Source of the DNA: Salinarimonas chemoclinalis
GTDB lineage: Bacteria; Pseudomonadota; Alphaproteobacteria; Rhizobiales; Beijerinckiaceae
DNA: 64,000 nucleotides
Assembly (NCBI RefSeq): GCF_041514305.1
Contig: NZ_JBGMWH010000005.1
Coordinates: 1 to 64,000, forward strand
Reading direction: 5' to 3'
In this document: piece after piece, positions 1-7,768 of the stretch
Numbering within the stretch: position 1 is the stretch's first letter
Layout of the letters: each line of letters begins with the position of its first letter
The notes under the pieces: generated by a model
Databases searched by the model: none
What the model saw: the letters and a program-made list of their open reading frames with translations, nothing else
Told to the model about the DNA's origin: nothing
Translations under genes and position numbers: made by a program

Positions 1-11
1 GCGGCCGTCGT

Positions 12-28
12 CCTCCCCTCCGGGGAGG
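12..28. terminator. short hairpin at window edge
   Basis: A perfect 7-bp stem (CCTCCCC / GGGGAGG) closes a 3-nt loop. It lies at the left edge, upstream of the M20 gene, and may end a gene outside the window. No T-run follows, so termination is only a guess. I see no gene in positions 1-181. Confidence 0.25.
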
Positions 29-181
29 TGGCGGGTCGCGGCCTGCATCGGCGCTGCCGGTGGGCGGGCGCGGATATCGTCCTCGCGGGCGTGACGCTTG
101 ACCGGGCGCGCCGGCGCGCGCGACACCCCTCGCCTGTCCGGGCATCGCGCCCGAAACCCCGAACGCCCGAGGAGAGCGAGC

Positions 182-1621
182 ATGGACACGCGCAACGTCG
201 ATCCGGTGTGGGATCTCGTGGAGGCCAAGCGCGAGGACTTCGAGAACCTCGCCGACCGCATCTTCGACGCCCCCGAGATCGCCTACACGGAGCGCCGCGC
301 CGTGGCCGAGCACACGGCGATGCTGCGCACCCAGGGCTTCCGCGTCGGCGAGAACGCGGCCGGCATCCCCACCGCCGTCGTCGGCGAGTGGGGCGCGGGC
401 GGGCCCGTGATCGCCATCCTGGGCGAGTACGACGCGCTTCCCGCACTCAGCCAGCAGGCGGGCGTCGCCACCCACGCACCCGTCGAGGAGGGCGGCCACG
501 GCCACGGCTGCGGCCACAACCTGCTCGGCGCCGCCGCCATCCTCGCCGCCACCGCCGTGCGCGACTGGCTGGAGGCGGAGGGCATCCCCGGCCGCGTGCG
601 CTACTACGGCTGCCCGGCGGAGGAGGGCGGCGCGGCCAAGACCTACATGGTCCGCGACGGGCTCTTCGCCGACGTCGATGCCGCGATCTCCTGGCATCCC
701 TACTCGCACACCGGCGTCGACCCGGCGCGCTCGCTCGCCAACACGCGCATCGACTTCACCTTCCACGGCAAGGCCGCCCACGCCGCCGGCGCGCCCGAGC
801 TCGGCCGCAGCGCGCTCGACGCGGTGGAGCTGATGAACGTCGGCGTCAACTACCTGCGCGAGCACATGCCGGACGACGCGCGGGTCCACTACGCCTATCT
901 CGACGCCGGCGGCATCGCGCCGAACGTCGTGCCCGCGCGCGCCACCGTGCGCCAGCTGATCCGCGCGCGCGACCTCGCCGGGCTCGCCGATCTCGTCGAG
1001 CGGGTGCGCGCAGTCGCCGACGGCGCGGCGCTGATGACCGGCACGCGGGTGGAGAGCCGCGTCCACTCCGCCGTCTCGAACCTCGTCGGCAACCGGCCGC
1101 TGGAGGAGGCGCTGCAGCGCGTCCTCGAGGGGCTCGGCCCGGTGCCCTTCGACGCCGCCGACCGCGCCTTCGCCGCCGAGATCCGCCGCACGCTCTCTCC
1201 CGGCGACATCGCCGCCGCCTGGCGCGACATGGGGATCGATCCCGCGCTGGTGACGGACGCGCAGAACGAGGCGCCGCTGTGCGACTTCGTGCTGCCGCTC
1301 GACCGCCCCTTCCTCGGCGGGATGGGCTCGACGGACGTGGGCGACGTCAGCTGGGCGGTGCCGACCGTGCAGGCGCGGGTGGCCACCTGCGCCATCGGCA
1401 CGCCGCTCCACACCTGGCAGATGACGGCACAGGGCAAGGCACCGGCGGCGCACGAGGGCATGGCCCACGCCGCCAAGGCGATGGCGGGCCTCGCCCGGCT
1501 GCTCATGCGCGACGAGGGGCTGCGCCGGGACGCCGCCGCCGCGCACGCGGCGCGGCTGGCGCGCACGCCCTATTCCTGCCCGATCCCGCCGGAGGTTCGC
1601 CCGCCCGTCCAGGCGGGGTGA
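182..1621 (+). CDS. M20 family amidohydrolase, AbgB-like
   Basis: This 479-residue protein is a zinc-type M20 amidohydrolase resembling the B subunit of p-aminobenzoyl-glutamate hydrolase, which cleaves aminoacyl or acyl-amino-acid amide bonds in the cytosol. Visible family marks are the HGHGCGHN metal-binding stretch at about residue 105, the YGCPAEEGG segment with the paired glutamates at about 140, the SWHPYSHTG segment and GSTDVGDVSW near 385. ATG 182 was chosen over an upstream in-frame ATG at 98 because GAGGAGAG lies just before it and the protein then starts like the family. No AbgA-like partner or AbgT transporter is next to it, so the real substrate is open. It converges on the metallophosphatase gene with 16 bp between the stops. 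Confidence 0.85.
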   Translation: MDTRNVDPVWDLVEAKREDFENLADRIFDAPEIAYTERRAVAEHTAMLRTQGFRVGENAAGIPTAVVGEWGAGGPVIAILGEYDALPALSQQAGVATHAPVEEGGHGHGCGHNLLGAAAILAATAVRDWLEAEGIPGRVRYYGCPAEEGGAAKTYMVRDGLFADVDAAISWHPYSHTGVDPARSLANTRIDFTFHGKAAHAAGAPELGRSALDAVELMNVGVNYLREHMPDDARVHYAYLDAGGIAPNVVPARATVRQLIRARDLAGLADLVERVRAVADGAALMTGTRVESRVHSAVSNLVGNRPLEEALQRVLEGLGPVPFDAADRAFAAEIRRTLSPGDIAAAWRDMGIDPALVTDAQNEAPLCDFVLPLDRPFLGGMGSTDVGDVSWAVPTVQARVATCAIGTPLHTWQMTAQGKAPAAHEGMAHAAKAMAGLARLLMRDEGLRRDAAAAHAARLARTPYSCPIPPEVRPPVQAG

Positions 1622-1637
1622 GGCGCGCGGGCACGGG

Positions 1638-3029
1638 TCACAGGCGCCCGAGCGCCTCCGCCACCACCGCCTTCAGCGCCAGCCCCTCCACGGGCACGAA
1701 GGCGATGTCGCGGGTGCCGAGGTAGGCCTCCTGGTTCGTCGCCGTCCAGCCGTTGACGGCGACGCGGTAACGGGCCCCCGGATCGACGGCGATCTCGGCC
1801 GCGTGGACGAAGTCGCCCGTGCGGGCGTCGAGGCTCGCCGCCCGGTGCTGGTTCGCCCGCGCGAGCATCGCGGCGAGCGTCGCGCCGTCGACCTCGGCGA
1901 CGCGGATGTCGCCGTCGAAGCGCACGAAGGCGTCGAAGTCGTAGGCGGTGAGCGGCCCGGCGGCGAGGGGTGCGCCGAAGGTCGTGTGGCCGAGGAAGGC
2001 CACGTCCGCCTCCGCGGCCGCACGCACCGCCTCGGTGGCGAGGAGGATGCTCTCGGGGAGGTCGCGGGCGCGGTCGAGATCGGCGATCACCACGCGGTCG
2101 GCCTCCGTGAGGTGCTCGGCGAGGATCGCGTCGATGGCCGCCGCGAGGTCCGGATCGGCGTCGTCGGCGACGCCGACCGCGTGATGCGCCAGGTCGATGC
2201 GCGGGTCCGCCCCCTCTGCGAAGCCGATCCCCACCACGGCGAGCTCCGCGCCCCAGGACCCGGTGTGGACGTAGCGCGTCGCGCCGGCCGCATGCTCGAA
2301 GCTCAGGTGGTCGTGGCCGCCCACGAGCAGCGTGCCGTCGGCGAGCCCCGGCAGGATCGCCTTGTCGGCGACGACGCCGGCGTGGCTGAGCACGACCGTC
2401 GCGTCCGCCCCGGCGGAGAGCGGCGCGAGCGCGGCCTCGGCATGGTCCACCGGATCGACGAGCACGAGCGTGTCGCGCACGGGCTGGCGGTAGACGAACG
2501 GATTGTCGGTCGCGAGCCCGACGACGGCGAGCCGGCGCCCGCCGAGCGCGAGCCGCTGGACGGCGGGCGCGAACAAGCGCCCGGTGCGCGCGTCGATCAG
2601 GTTCGAGACGAGGGCGACGCCGCGGGCCGCCGCCTCCGGCGGCAGCGAGGCCATGTCGTCGAGGATCGCGGTCTCGTGGTTGCCGAGGTTGAGCACGACG
2701 GGCGCCTCGCGGGCGAGCGCCTCCAGGAACATCCAGTCGGCGGCCGCGCGCGAGCGCAGGGCCGCCACGTTGCCGCGCTCGAACACGTCGCCGTTGATCA
2801 GGATCGCCATCGGCCGCCCCGGGTTCGCCGCCGCGATCGCGCGCACCGCGGAGAGGATCGCCGGCAGGCGGCGGTAGGGGCTGTGCAGGTCCGACATCAC
2901 GATCAGCAGGACGTCTCCCGCCACCGACGGCGCGGCGCGCGCGCCCCTGGGCAGCGCGGCGGCCAGCGGCAGGACGGCGGCGGCCTGGAGCACGTGGCGG
3001 CGGGAGATGGTGCAGGCGACGGGGCGCAT
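1638..3029 (-). CDS. Tat-exported metallophosphatase / 5'-nucleotidase family protein
   Basis: The 463-residue product starts with an RRHVLQAAA...ALPRGARA leader typical of a twin-arginine signal, so it should act in the periplasm. The calcineurin-like metal sites are all visible in order: DLH (about residue 50), GDVFERGN, GNHE, SHAG and GGHDH. A C-terminal 5'-nucleotidase-type domain follows, containing NGWTATNQEAYL. This layout fits a UshA/CpdB-like nucleotide or phosphoester scavenger, but substrate specificity cannot be read from sequence. The start at 3029 is preceded by an AGGAGGAAC ribosome binding site; a longer frame to 3230 exists but lacks a site and would bury the signal peptide. 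It is divergent from hsp20, and their promoters share a 225-bp gap. Confidence 0.85.
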   Translation of the reverse strand: MRPVACTISRRHVLQAAAVLPLAAALPRGARAAPSVAGDVLLIVMSDLHSPYRRLPAILSAVRAIAAANPGRPMAILINGDVFERGNVAALRSRAAADWMFLEALAREAPVVLNLGNHETAILDDMASLPPEAAARGVALVSNLIDARTGRLFAPAVQRLALGGRRLAVVGLATDNPFVYRQPVRDTLVLVDPVDHAEAALAPLSAGADATVVLSHAGVVADKAILPGLADGTLLVGGHDHLSFEHAAGATRYVHTGSWGAELAVVGIGFAEGADPRIDLAHHAVGVADDADPDLAAAIDAILAEHLTEADRVVIADLDRARDLPESILLATEAVRAAAEADVAFLGHTTFGAPLAAGPLTAYDFDAFVRFDGDIRVAEVDGATLAAMLARANQHRAASLDARTGDFVHAAEIAVDPGARYRVAVNGWTATNQEAYLGTRDIAFVPVEGLALKAVVAEALGRL

Positions 3030-3124
3030 CGGTCGGTTCCTCCTCGACGAAGACCGCGGCTCGCGACGGCGCGAGCCGCCGGGCTCTAGCGCGCCCGGGC
3101 GACGGCAGCGTGACGCGCATCCCT

Positions 3125-3153
3125 CTTGAACGCCACGCCGGCGCTTCCCATCT
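3125..3153 (+). promoter_or_regulatory. RpoH (sigma-32) type heat-shock promoter for hsp20
   Basis: CTTGAA (3125-3130) and TCCCATCT (3146-3153) are separated by 15 bp. This closely matches the sigma-32 consensus CTTGAA-N13-17-CCCCATNT. It lies about 100 bp upstream of the Hsp20 start, on the correct strand. The match of both boxes, spacing and gene function makes it one of the better-supported promoters here, but no transcript start is known. Confidence 0.7.
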
Positions 3154-3189
3154 CGGAAACGTGCCGGCCAGACGGCGGCACATCGACCC

Positions 3190-3248
3190 GGTCCGGCCCC
3201 AGCGGCGGACCGAACGGCGAAACCCAGCATGTCGCTTCAGCGAGAGGA
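3190..3248 (+). promoter_or_regulatory. possible ROSE-like RNA thermometer in hsp20 leader
   Basis: The roughly 95-nt leader contains a 6-bp hairpin, GGTCCG/CGGACC (3190-3211). Just before the start it has TCGCT (3232-3236), which can pair with AGCGA/AGAGGA covering the ribosome binding site (3239-3248). The U(U/C)GCU motif facing the Shine-Dalgarno sequence is the hallmark of ROSE thermometers that control small heat-shock genes in rhizobia. The pairing is short and was judged by eye, so this is a hypothesis. Confidence 0.35.
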
Positions 3249-3254
3249 TATGCC

Positions 3255-3713
3255 ATGCGTCACTTCGATCTCTCCCCCCTCTATCGCAACACGGTCGGCT
3301 TCGACCGCCTGTTCTCCACGCTCGACCAGCTCGCCGGCGTCGACGGCGCGCAGGGCTACCCGCCCTACAACATCGAGCGCAGCGCCGAGAACACCTACCG
3401 CATCAGCGTCGCGGTCGCCGGCTTCACCGAGGACGACCTCGCCATCGAGGTGAAGGAGCACACGCTCTCCGTGCGCGGCAAGAAGGCCGAGGACGAGCGT
3501 CCCGCCCAGTTCCTGCACCAGGGCATCGCCGCGCGCGCGTTCGAGCGCCGCTTCCAGCTCGCCGACGGCGTGCAGGTGACGGGCGCCAGCCTCGAGAACG
3601 GGCTCCTGCACATCGACCTCGTGCGCGAGATCCCCGAGTCGAAGAAGCCCCGCCTGATCCCGATCGCGGCCACCGACAAGGCCCCGCGCACGCTGGAGGC
3701 CAACGCCGCCTGA
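3255..3713 (+). CDS. ibpA: Hsp20 family small heat-shock chaperone
   Basis: This is a 152-residue alpha-crystallin-domain protein, which binds unfolding proteins in the cytosol as large oligomers. The opening (LSPLYRNTVGFDRLFSTLD) is the classic IbpA/HspA start, followed by YPPYNIE and the alpha-crystallin sandwich. A GLENGLL-like motif appears as ASLENGLLHIDL near residue 118, and the tail has an I-x-I-like KPRLIPI anchor for oligomer formation. ATG 3255 is preceded by GAGAGGA. Length and motifs match class A rhizobial small heat-shock proteins. A heat-shock promoter lies upstream and a strong hairpin terminator downstream, so it is probably a single-gene unit. Confidence 0.95.
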   Translation: MRHFDLSPLYRNTVGFDRLFSTLDQLAGVDGAQGYPPYNIERSAENTYRISVAVAGFTEDDLAIEVKEHTLSVRGKKAEDERPAQFLHQGIAARAFERRFQLADGVQVTGASLENGLLHIDLVREIPESKKPRLIPIAATDKAPRTLEANAA

Positions 3714-3740
3714 GCGGGCTCGCCCGATCGGCTTTCGTTC

Positions 3741-3771
3741 GACGCCCTCCGCGCCCTGCGCGGGGGGCGTC
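3741..3771 (+). terminator. strong hairpin terminator after hsp20
   Basis: A 14-bp stem (GACGCCCTCCGCGC pairing with GCGCGGGGGGCGTC, one G-T pair) has a 3-nt loop and is followed by CTTCGCGTCT. It lies between the convergent hsp20 and matB genes, so it could stop transcripts from both sides. Confidence 0.75.
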
Positions 3772-3788
3772 TTCGCGTCTGAGCCGGC

Positions 3789-5306
3789 TCAGCTCCGGTA
3801 CAGGTCGGCCCAGCGCTCCCTGAGCGCCGCCTTCTGCACCTTGCCCATCGTGTTGCGCGGCAGCTCCGGCACCACGAGAACGCGCTTGGGCTGCTTGTAG
3901 CGGGCGAGCCGGTCGGCGAGCGCAGCGAGCACGCCCGCCTCGTCCACCGCCGCGCCCGGCTCGGCCACCACCACCGCCGTCACCCCTTCGCCGAAATCCG
4001 GATGGGGCACGCCGAAGACCGCGCTCTCGACGACGCCCGGCAGCGCGTCGATCTCCGTCTCGACCTCCTTGGGGTAGACGTTGTAGCCGCCGGTGATCAC
4101 GAGGTCCTTGCCGCGCCCGACGATGTGGACGTAGCCGCGCGCGTCCACCTTCCCGAGGTCGCCGGTGACGAAGAACCCGTCCTCGCGGAACTCGGCCTTG
4201 GTCTTCTCCGGATTGCGCCAGTAGCCGACGAAGACGTTGGGCCCGCGCACCTCGATCATGCCGATCTCCCCATCGGGCAGGCGCGCGCCGCTCTCCGGGT
4301 CGACGACCCGCAGGTCCACGCCCGGCAGCGGAAAGCCGACCGTGCCCGGCACGCGATCCCCCTCGTAGGGGTTCGACGTGTTCATGTTGGTCTCGGTCAT
4401 GCCGTAGCGCTCGAGGATCGCGTGGCCGGTGCGGGCCGAGAAGGCCTGGTGCGTCTCGGCGAGCAGCGGCGCCGAGCCGGAGACGAACAGGCGCATGTGC
4501 GCCGTCGCCTCCCGCGTCAGCCCGGGATGCTGGATGAGGCGCACGTAGAAGGTCGGCACCCCCATCATGGTCGTCGCCCGCGGCATCAGCCGCATCACCT
4601 CGTCCGCGTCGAACCGGGGCAGGAAGAGCATGGAGGCGCCCGCGAGCAGGATCGTGTTCGTCGCGGTGAACAGGCCGTGCGTGTGGAAGGTCGGGAGCGC
4701 GTGGAGCAGCACGTCGTCCGCCCCGAAGCGCCAGATCTCCTTCAGCGTCCGGCCGTTCGAGGCGAGGTTCTCGTGGGTGAGCATCGCCCCTTTCGAGCGC
4801 CCGGTCGTGCCCGAGGTGTAGAGGATCGCCGCGAGATCGTCCGGCCCGCGCGTCGCGTCCGCGAAGGCGGGCGAGGCGCCGTCGGCGGCCGCGCGCAGCG
4901 AGCCCGCGCCCTCGGCGTCCAGCGTCTCGACGGCGCCGACGCCGCGCGCGGTGGCGAGCGGCGCCAGCGTCTCGCGCGCCTTCGGATCGCAGACGAGGAG
5001 GGCTGGCTCGGCGTCCTCGACGAAGTAGGCGAGTTCGGCGGGCGTATAGGCGGTGTTGAGCGGCAGGAAGACCGCGCCGGCGCGCAGGCAGCCGAGCAGC
5101 AGGAGGATCACCTCCGGGCTCTTCTCGACCTGCACCGCCACCCGGTCGCCCTCGCCCACGCCGAGCGCCCGCAGCGCGTTGGCGAAGCGCCCGGCCTCTT
5201 CGAAGGCCTCGGCATAGCCGATCCGCCGCCCCGCCGGCGTCTCGATGAAGATCCGGCTCGGATCCGCGATGCCCCCGCGGATCTCCTCGTAGAGATGTGC
5301 GCTCAT
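3789..5306 (-). CDS. matB: malonyl-CoA synthase (acyl-CoA ligase)
   Basis: This 505-residue ANL-superfamily ligase is predicted to make malonyl-CoA from malonate, CoA and ATP via an acyl-adenylate. The P-loop-like YTSGTTGRSKG (about residue 165), the YGMTETNMNTSNPYEGDRVPG region (about 300), GDLGKVDARGYVHIVGRGKD and the final KQPKRV...PRNTMGKVQKA with the catalytic lysine are all present. The YGMTETNMNTSNPY form points to MatB rather than a general fatty-acid ligase. It starts 44 bp after ftsY on the same strand, so it is probably co-transcribed with it. Neither malonyl-CoA decarboxylase (MatA) nor a malonate transporter is nearby, so the malonate source is unclear. Confidence 0.85.
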   Translation of the reverse strand: MSAHLYEEIRGGIADPSRIFIETPAGRRIGYAEAFEEAGRFANALRALGVGEGDRVAVQVEKSPEVILLLLGCLRAGAVFLPLNTAYTPAELAYFVEDAEPALLVCDPKARETLAPLATARGVGAVETLDAEGAGSLRAAADGASPAFADATRGPDDLAAILYTSGTTGRSKGAMLTHENLASNGRTLKEIWRFGADDVLLHALPTFHTHGLFTATNTILLAGASMLFLPRFDADEVMRLMPRATTMMGVPTFYVRLIQHPGLTREATAHMRLFVSGSAPLLAETHQAFSARTGHAILERYGMTETNMNTSNPYEGDRVPGTVGFPLPGVDLRVVDPESGARLPDGEIGMIEVRGPNVFVGYWRNPEKTKAEFREDGFFVTGDLGKVDARGYVHIVGRGKDLVITGGYNVYPKEVETEIDALPGVVESAVFGVPHPDFGEGVTAVVVAEPGAAVDEAGVLAALADRLARYKQPKRVLVVPELPRNTMGKVQKAALRERWADLYRS

Positions 5307-5350
5307 CCGACCGTCGTCCCCCCGATCCTCGCCCGGTGCGACCCCGGGTC

Positions 5351-6622
5351 TCACGCCTCGTCGAGCCCGGCGATCGCCCGGGCGAAGTCCTTCGCGGCGA
5401 AGGGCTCCAGATCCTCGACGCCCTCGCCCACGCCGATGAAGTGGACGGGCAGCCCGAAGCGCTCGGCGAGCGCCACCAGGATGCCGCCGCGGGCGGTGCC
5501 GTCGAGCTTCGTCATCACGAGCCCGGTGACGCCCGCGGCCTTCTGGAACAGCTCGACCTGCGAGAGCGCGTTCTGCCCCACCGTCGCGTCGAGCACGAGG
5601 AGCGCCGCGTGGGGCGCGCTCGGGTCGACCTTGCGCATCACGCGCACGATCTTCTCGAGCTCGGACATCAGCCCGGCCTTGTTCTGCAGCCGCCCGGCGG
5701 TGTCGACGAGGAGCACGTCGGTGCCCGCGCGCCGCGCCTCGGTCAGCGCGTCGAAGGCGAGGCCGGCGGCGTCCGCGCCCTGCTCGCGGGCGACAACCGT
5801 CGCGCCGGTGCGCTCGCCCCAGACCTTGAGCTGCTCGATCGCGGCGGCGCGGAACGTGTCGCCCGCGGCCATGGTGACGGAGAGCTTCTGCGCGCGGAAC
5901 TTGGCCGCGAGCTTGCCGATCGTCGTCGTCTTGCCCGCGCCATTGACGCCGACCATGAGGATGACGAAGGGCTTTCGCGCCCGGTCGATCTCGAGCGGGC
6001 GCGCCACCGGCGCGAGCGAGCGCTCGACCTCGGTGGCGAGCACGCGCTTGACCTCCTCGGGCGGGATCTCCTTGTCGTAACGGCCCTTGGCGACGGCCTC
6101 GGTGATGCGCGTCGCCGCCGGCACGCCGAGATCCGCCTGGATGAGGATGTCCTCGAGGTCCTCGAGCGTGGTGGCGTCGAGCTTGCGCTTGGTGAACAGG
6201 CTCGTGATCGCGCCCCCCATGGAGGAGGAGGTGCGCGCGAGCCCTTGCGTCAGGCGGCTCCACCAGGAGGCCTTCGGAGCGGCGGCGGGAGAGGGCGGCG
6301 GAGCGGGCGCGGGTTCCGGCTCGACGAGGGCCTCGGGCGTCGTCTGCTCGGGCGCCGGCGTGCCGGTGGGGCCGGGCTGCGTCTCGGGCTCCTCCGCGAT
6401 CGCGGCCTCGCGGGCCTCGTCGCCCTCGGGCTCGATCGGCTGGAGGTCGGCGCCCGCGAGCTCGGGCGGCACCGCCGTAACCGCGTCGGGCGAGGGCTCG
6501 GTGACGGTGGAGGCGGCGTCCGGTGCCGCCTCCTCGCGCGACGTCTCGCCGCTCGGCGCCTCGTCCGCCTTGCGCCCGAACAGCCGCGAGAAGAAGCCGC
6601 GTTTCTCGGTCCCGTCAGCCAT
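5351..6622 (-). CDS. ftsY: signal recognition particle receptor FtsY
   Basis: The 423-residue protein is the SRP receptor GTPase that docks ribosome-SRP complexes at the inner membrane next to SecYEG. Residues 1 to about 115 form an acidic, Pro/Glu/Ala-rich A domain. The NG domain follows with GVNGAGKTTT (G1, about 222), DTFRAAAIEQLK, DTAGR, TKLDGTARGG and FIGVGEGVEDLEPF. The N-terminus (KRGFFSRLFGR) is the usual amphipathic membrane-targeting start. ATG 6622 is preceded by GGGAGG; the open frame runs on to 6904 but that part is antisense to the neighbouring gene. It heads a two-gene unit with matB and is divergent from the pseudouridine synthase gene. Confidence 0.97.
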   Translation of the reverse strand: MADGTEKRGFFSRLFGRKADEAPSGETSREEAAPDAASTVTEPSPDAVTAVPPELAGADLQPIEPEGDEAREAAIAEEPETQPGPTGTPAPEQTTPEALVEPEPAPAPPPSPAAAPKASWWSRLTQGLARTSSSMGGAITSLFTKRKLDATTLEDLEDILIQADLGVPAATRITEAVAKGRYDKEIPPEEVKRVLATEVERSLAPVARPLEIDRARKPFVILMVGVNGAGKTTTIGKLAAKFRAQKLSVTMAAGDTFRAAAIEQLKVWGERTGATVVAREQGADAAGLAFDALTEARRAGTDVLLVDTAGRLQNKAGLMSELEKIVRVMRKVDPSAPHAALLVLDATVGQNALSQVELFQKAAGVTGLVMTKLDGTARGGILVALAERFGLPVHFIGVGEGVEDLEPFAAKDFARAIAGLDEA

Positions 6623-6683
6623 GCCTCGGCGCCTCCCGCATTCGCGCTTGCCGTCTCGCGTCGTCCGCTCTAGCGGATTTCGC

Positions 6684-7403
6684 ATGAGATCCGAAGAGAT
6701 AGTGTCGCGCATCCTGCATCGCGACGGCCTCATGCTCGTCCTCGACAAGCCCGCCGGGCTGCCCGTCCATCCGGGTCCGGGCGGCGGGGAGACGCTCGCA
6801 CGGCACCTCGACGCGCTGCGCTTCGGCCTGAAGTGGCGCCCCGAGCTCGCCCATAGGCTCGACCGCGACACGTCCGGCTGCCTCGTGCTCGGCCGCCACC
6901 CCAAGGCGCTGCGCAGTCTCGCGGATCTGTTCGCGACCGGCCGGGTGGAGAAGACCTACCTCGCCCTCGTCGCGCCCGCGCCCGCCACGGCGCAGGACGC
7001 CTTCACGATCGACCTCCCCCTGGCTCCGGTCGCGCCGGACACGCCCTGGCGGATGAAGGCGTCGCCCGACGGACAGGAGGCACTGACGCGGGTGCGCGTC
7101 CTCGCCCGGGCGCCGGACGGCTCGCGTGCGCTCCTGGCGCTGGAGCCGATCACGGGGCGCACGCACCAGCTGCGCGTCCACTGCGCCGCCTCCGGCTTCC
7201 CGATCGTGGGGGACGCGATCTACGGGGGCGCGCCGCGCGGCGCGGCGCTCCACCTCCACGCCTGGCGCATCGCCGTGCCGCTGTCGCGCGCGAAGCCGCC
7301 GGTGCGGGTCGCGGCGCCGGTGCCGGAGCCGCTGGCGCGCGCCGCCGCGGCGCTCGGCTACGATCTCGGCGCCACGGAGCCATCCGGCACCGCAGGCGTT
7401 TGA
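6684..7403 (+). CDS. RluA-family RNA pseudouridine synthase
   Basis: This 239-residue enzyme isomerises uridine to pseudouridine in rRNA or tRNA. The catalytic motif HRLDRDTSGCLVL with the active-site aspartate is at about residue 57, and EPITGRTHQLRVH and GDAIYGG follow, as in RluA. There is no N-terminal S4 domain, so it resembles the short RluA/TruC-like forms rather than RluC or RluD, and the target base cannot be assigned. The start at ATG 6684 has only a weak ribosome binding site; an internal ATG at 6732 would cut into the fold. The gene is divergent from ftsY with a 61-bp gap. Confidence 0.85.
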   Translation: MRSEEIVSRILHRDGLMLVLDKPAGLPVHPGPGGGETLARHLDALRFGLKWRPELAHRLDRDTSGCLVLGRHPKALRSLADLFATGRVEKTYLALVAPAPATAQDAFTIDLPLAPVAPDTPWRMKASPDGQEALTRVRVLARAPDGSRALLALEPITGRTHQLRVHCAASGFPIVGDAIYGGAPRGAALHLHAWRIAVPLSRAKPPVRVAAPVPEPLARAAAALGYDLGATEPSGTAGV

Positions 7404-7522
7404 AAATTGAATGCCGCGGAAAATACAGGCAGCCGGGTGCGGTTGGACCCGATATTGCATAGCTCCGGGAACCTGACTACATCGTGTGCGTTGTTCATCC
7501 ACCGTTCATGGAGGGACCGATC

Positions 7523-7666
7523 ATGCACTTCTTCAGAATGCCCAACCGCGACCTGATGCCGATCGTGAGCCTGTCCTTCGTGTTCGCAGCCGTCGGGCTG
7601 AGCGCCGTCCTCGCCCTGCTGGCCATGCCCGGTCCCGAGTTGAGCCTCGTCGCGCTCAGGCCGTGA
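7523..7666 (+). CDS. small single-span membrane protein, unknown
   Basis: The product has 47 residues: a short basic N-terminus (MHFFRMPNRDLM), one hydrophobic segment (PIVSLSFVFAAVGLSAVLALLAM) and a short tail. ATG 7523 is preceded by GGAGGGA at a good distance; an ATG at 7508 is in frame but has no site. A 7-bp hairpin (7677-7695) and a clear intrinsic terminator (7732-7760) follow, so it looks like an independent short transcript. The 119-bp region upstream is AT-richer than the surroundings. I do not recognise the family. It could be a membrane-stress or complex-associated small protein. Confidence 0.6.
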   Translation: MHFFRMPNRDLMPIVSLSFVFAAVGLSAVLALLAMPGPELSLVALRP

Positions 7667-7731
7667 CGCGTGTTCGCTGCCCGTTTCGCGGGCAGATGAT
7701 CACGCATTTTCCGCAGTCGATCTTTCCCGGG

Positions 7732-7760
7732 GAGGCGGCGCGAACCGCCTCTCTTCTTTT
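7732..7760 (+). terminator. intrinsic terminator after small membrane protein
   Basis: GAGGCGG (7732-7738) pairs with CCGCCTC (7745-7751) across a 6-nt loop and is followed by TCTTCTTTT. The T-rich tail gives the direction as rightward. It separates the small gene from the convergent PLP enzyme gene. Confidence 0.8.
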
Positions 7761-7768
7761 GCCCGACC

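Noticed and set aside
28..1725. Alternative long frame overlapping the M20 gene.
   Set aside because: It is Arg/Pro/Gly low-complexity sequence in a shifted frame of a clear enzyme gene.
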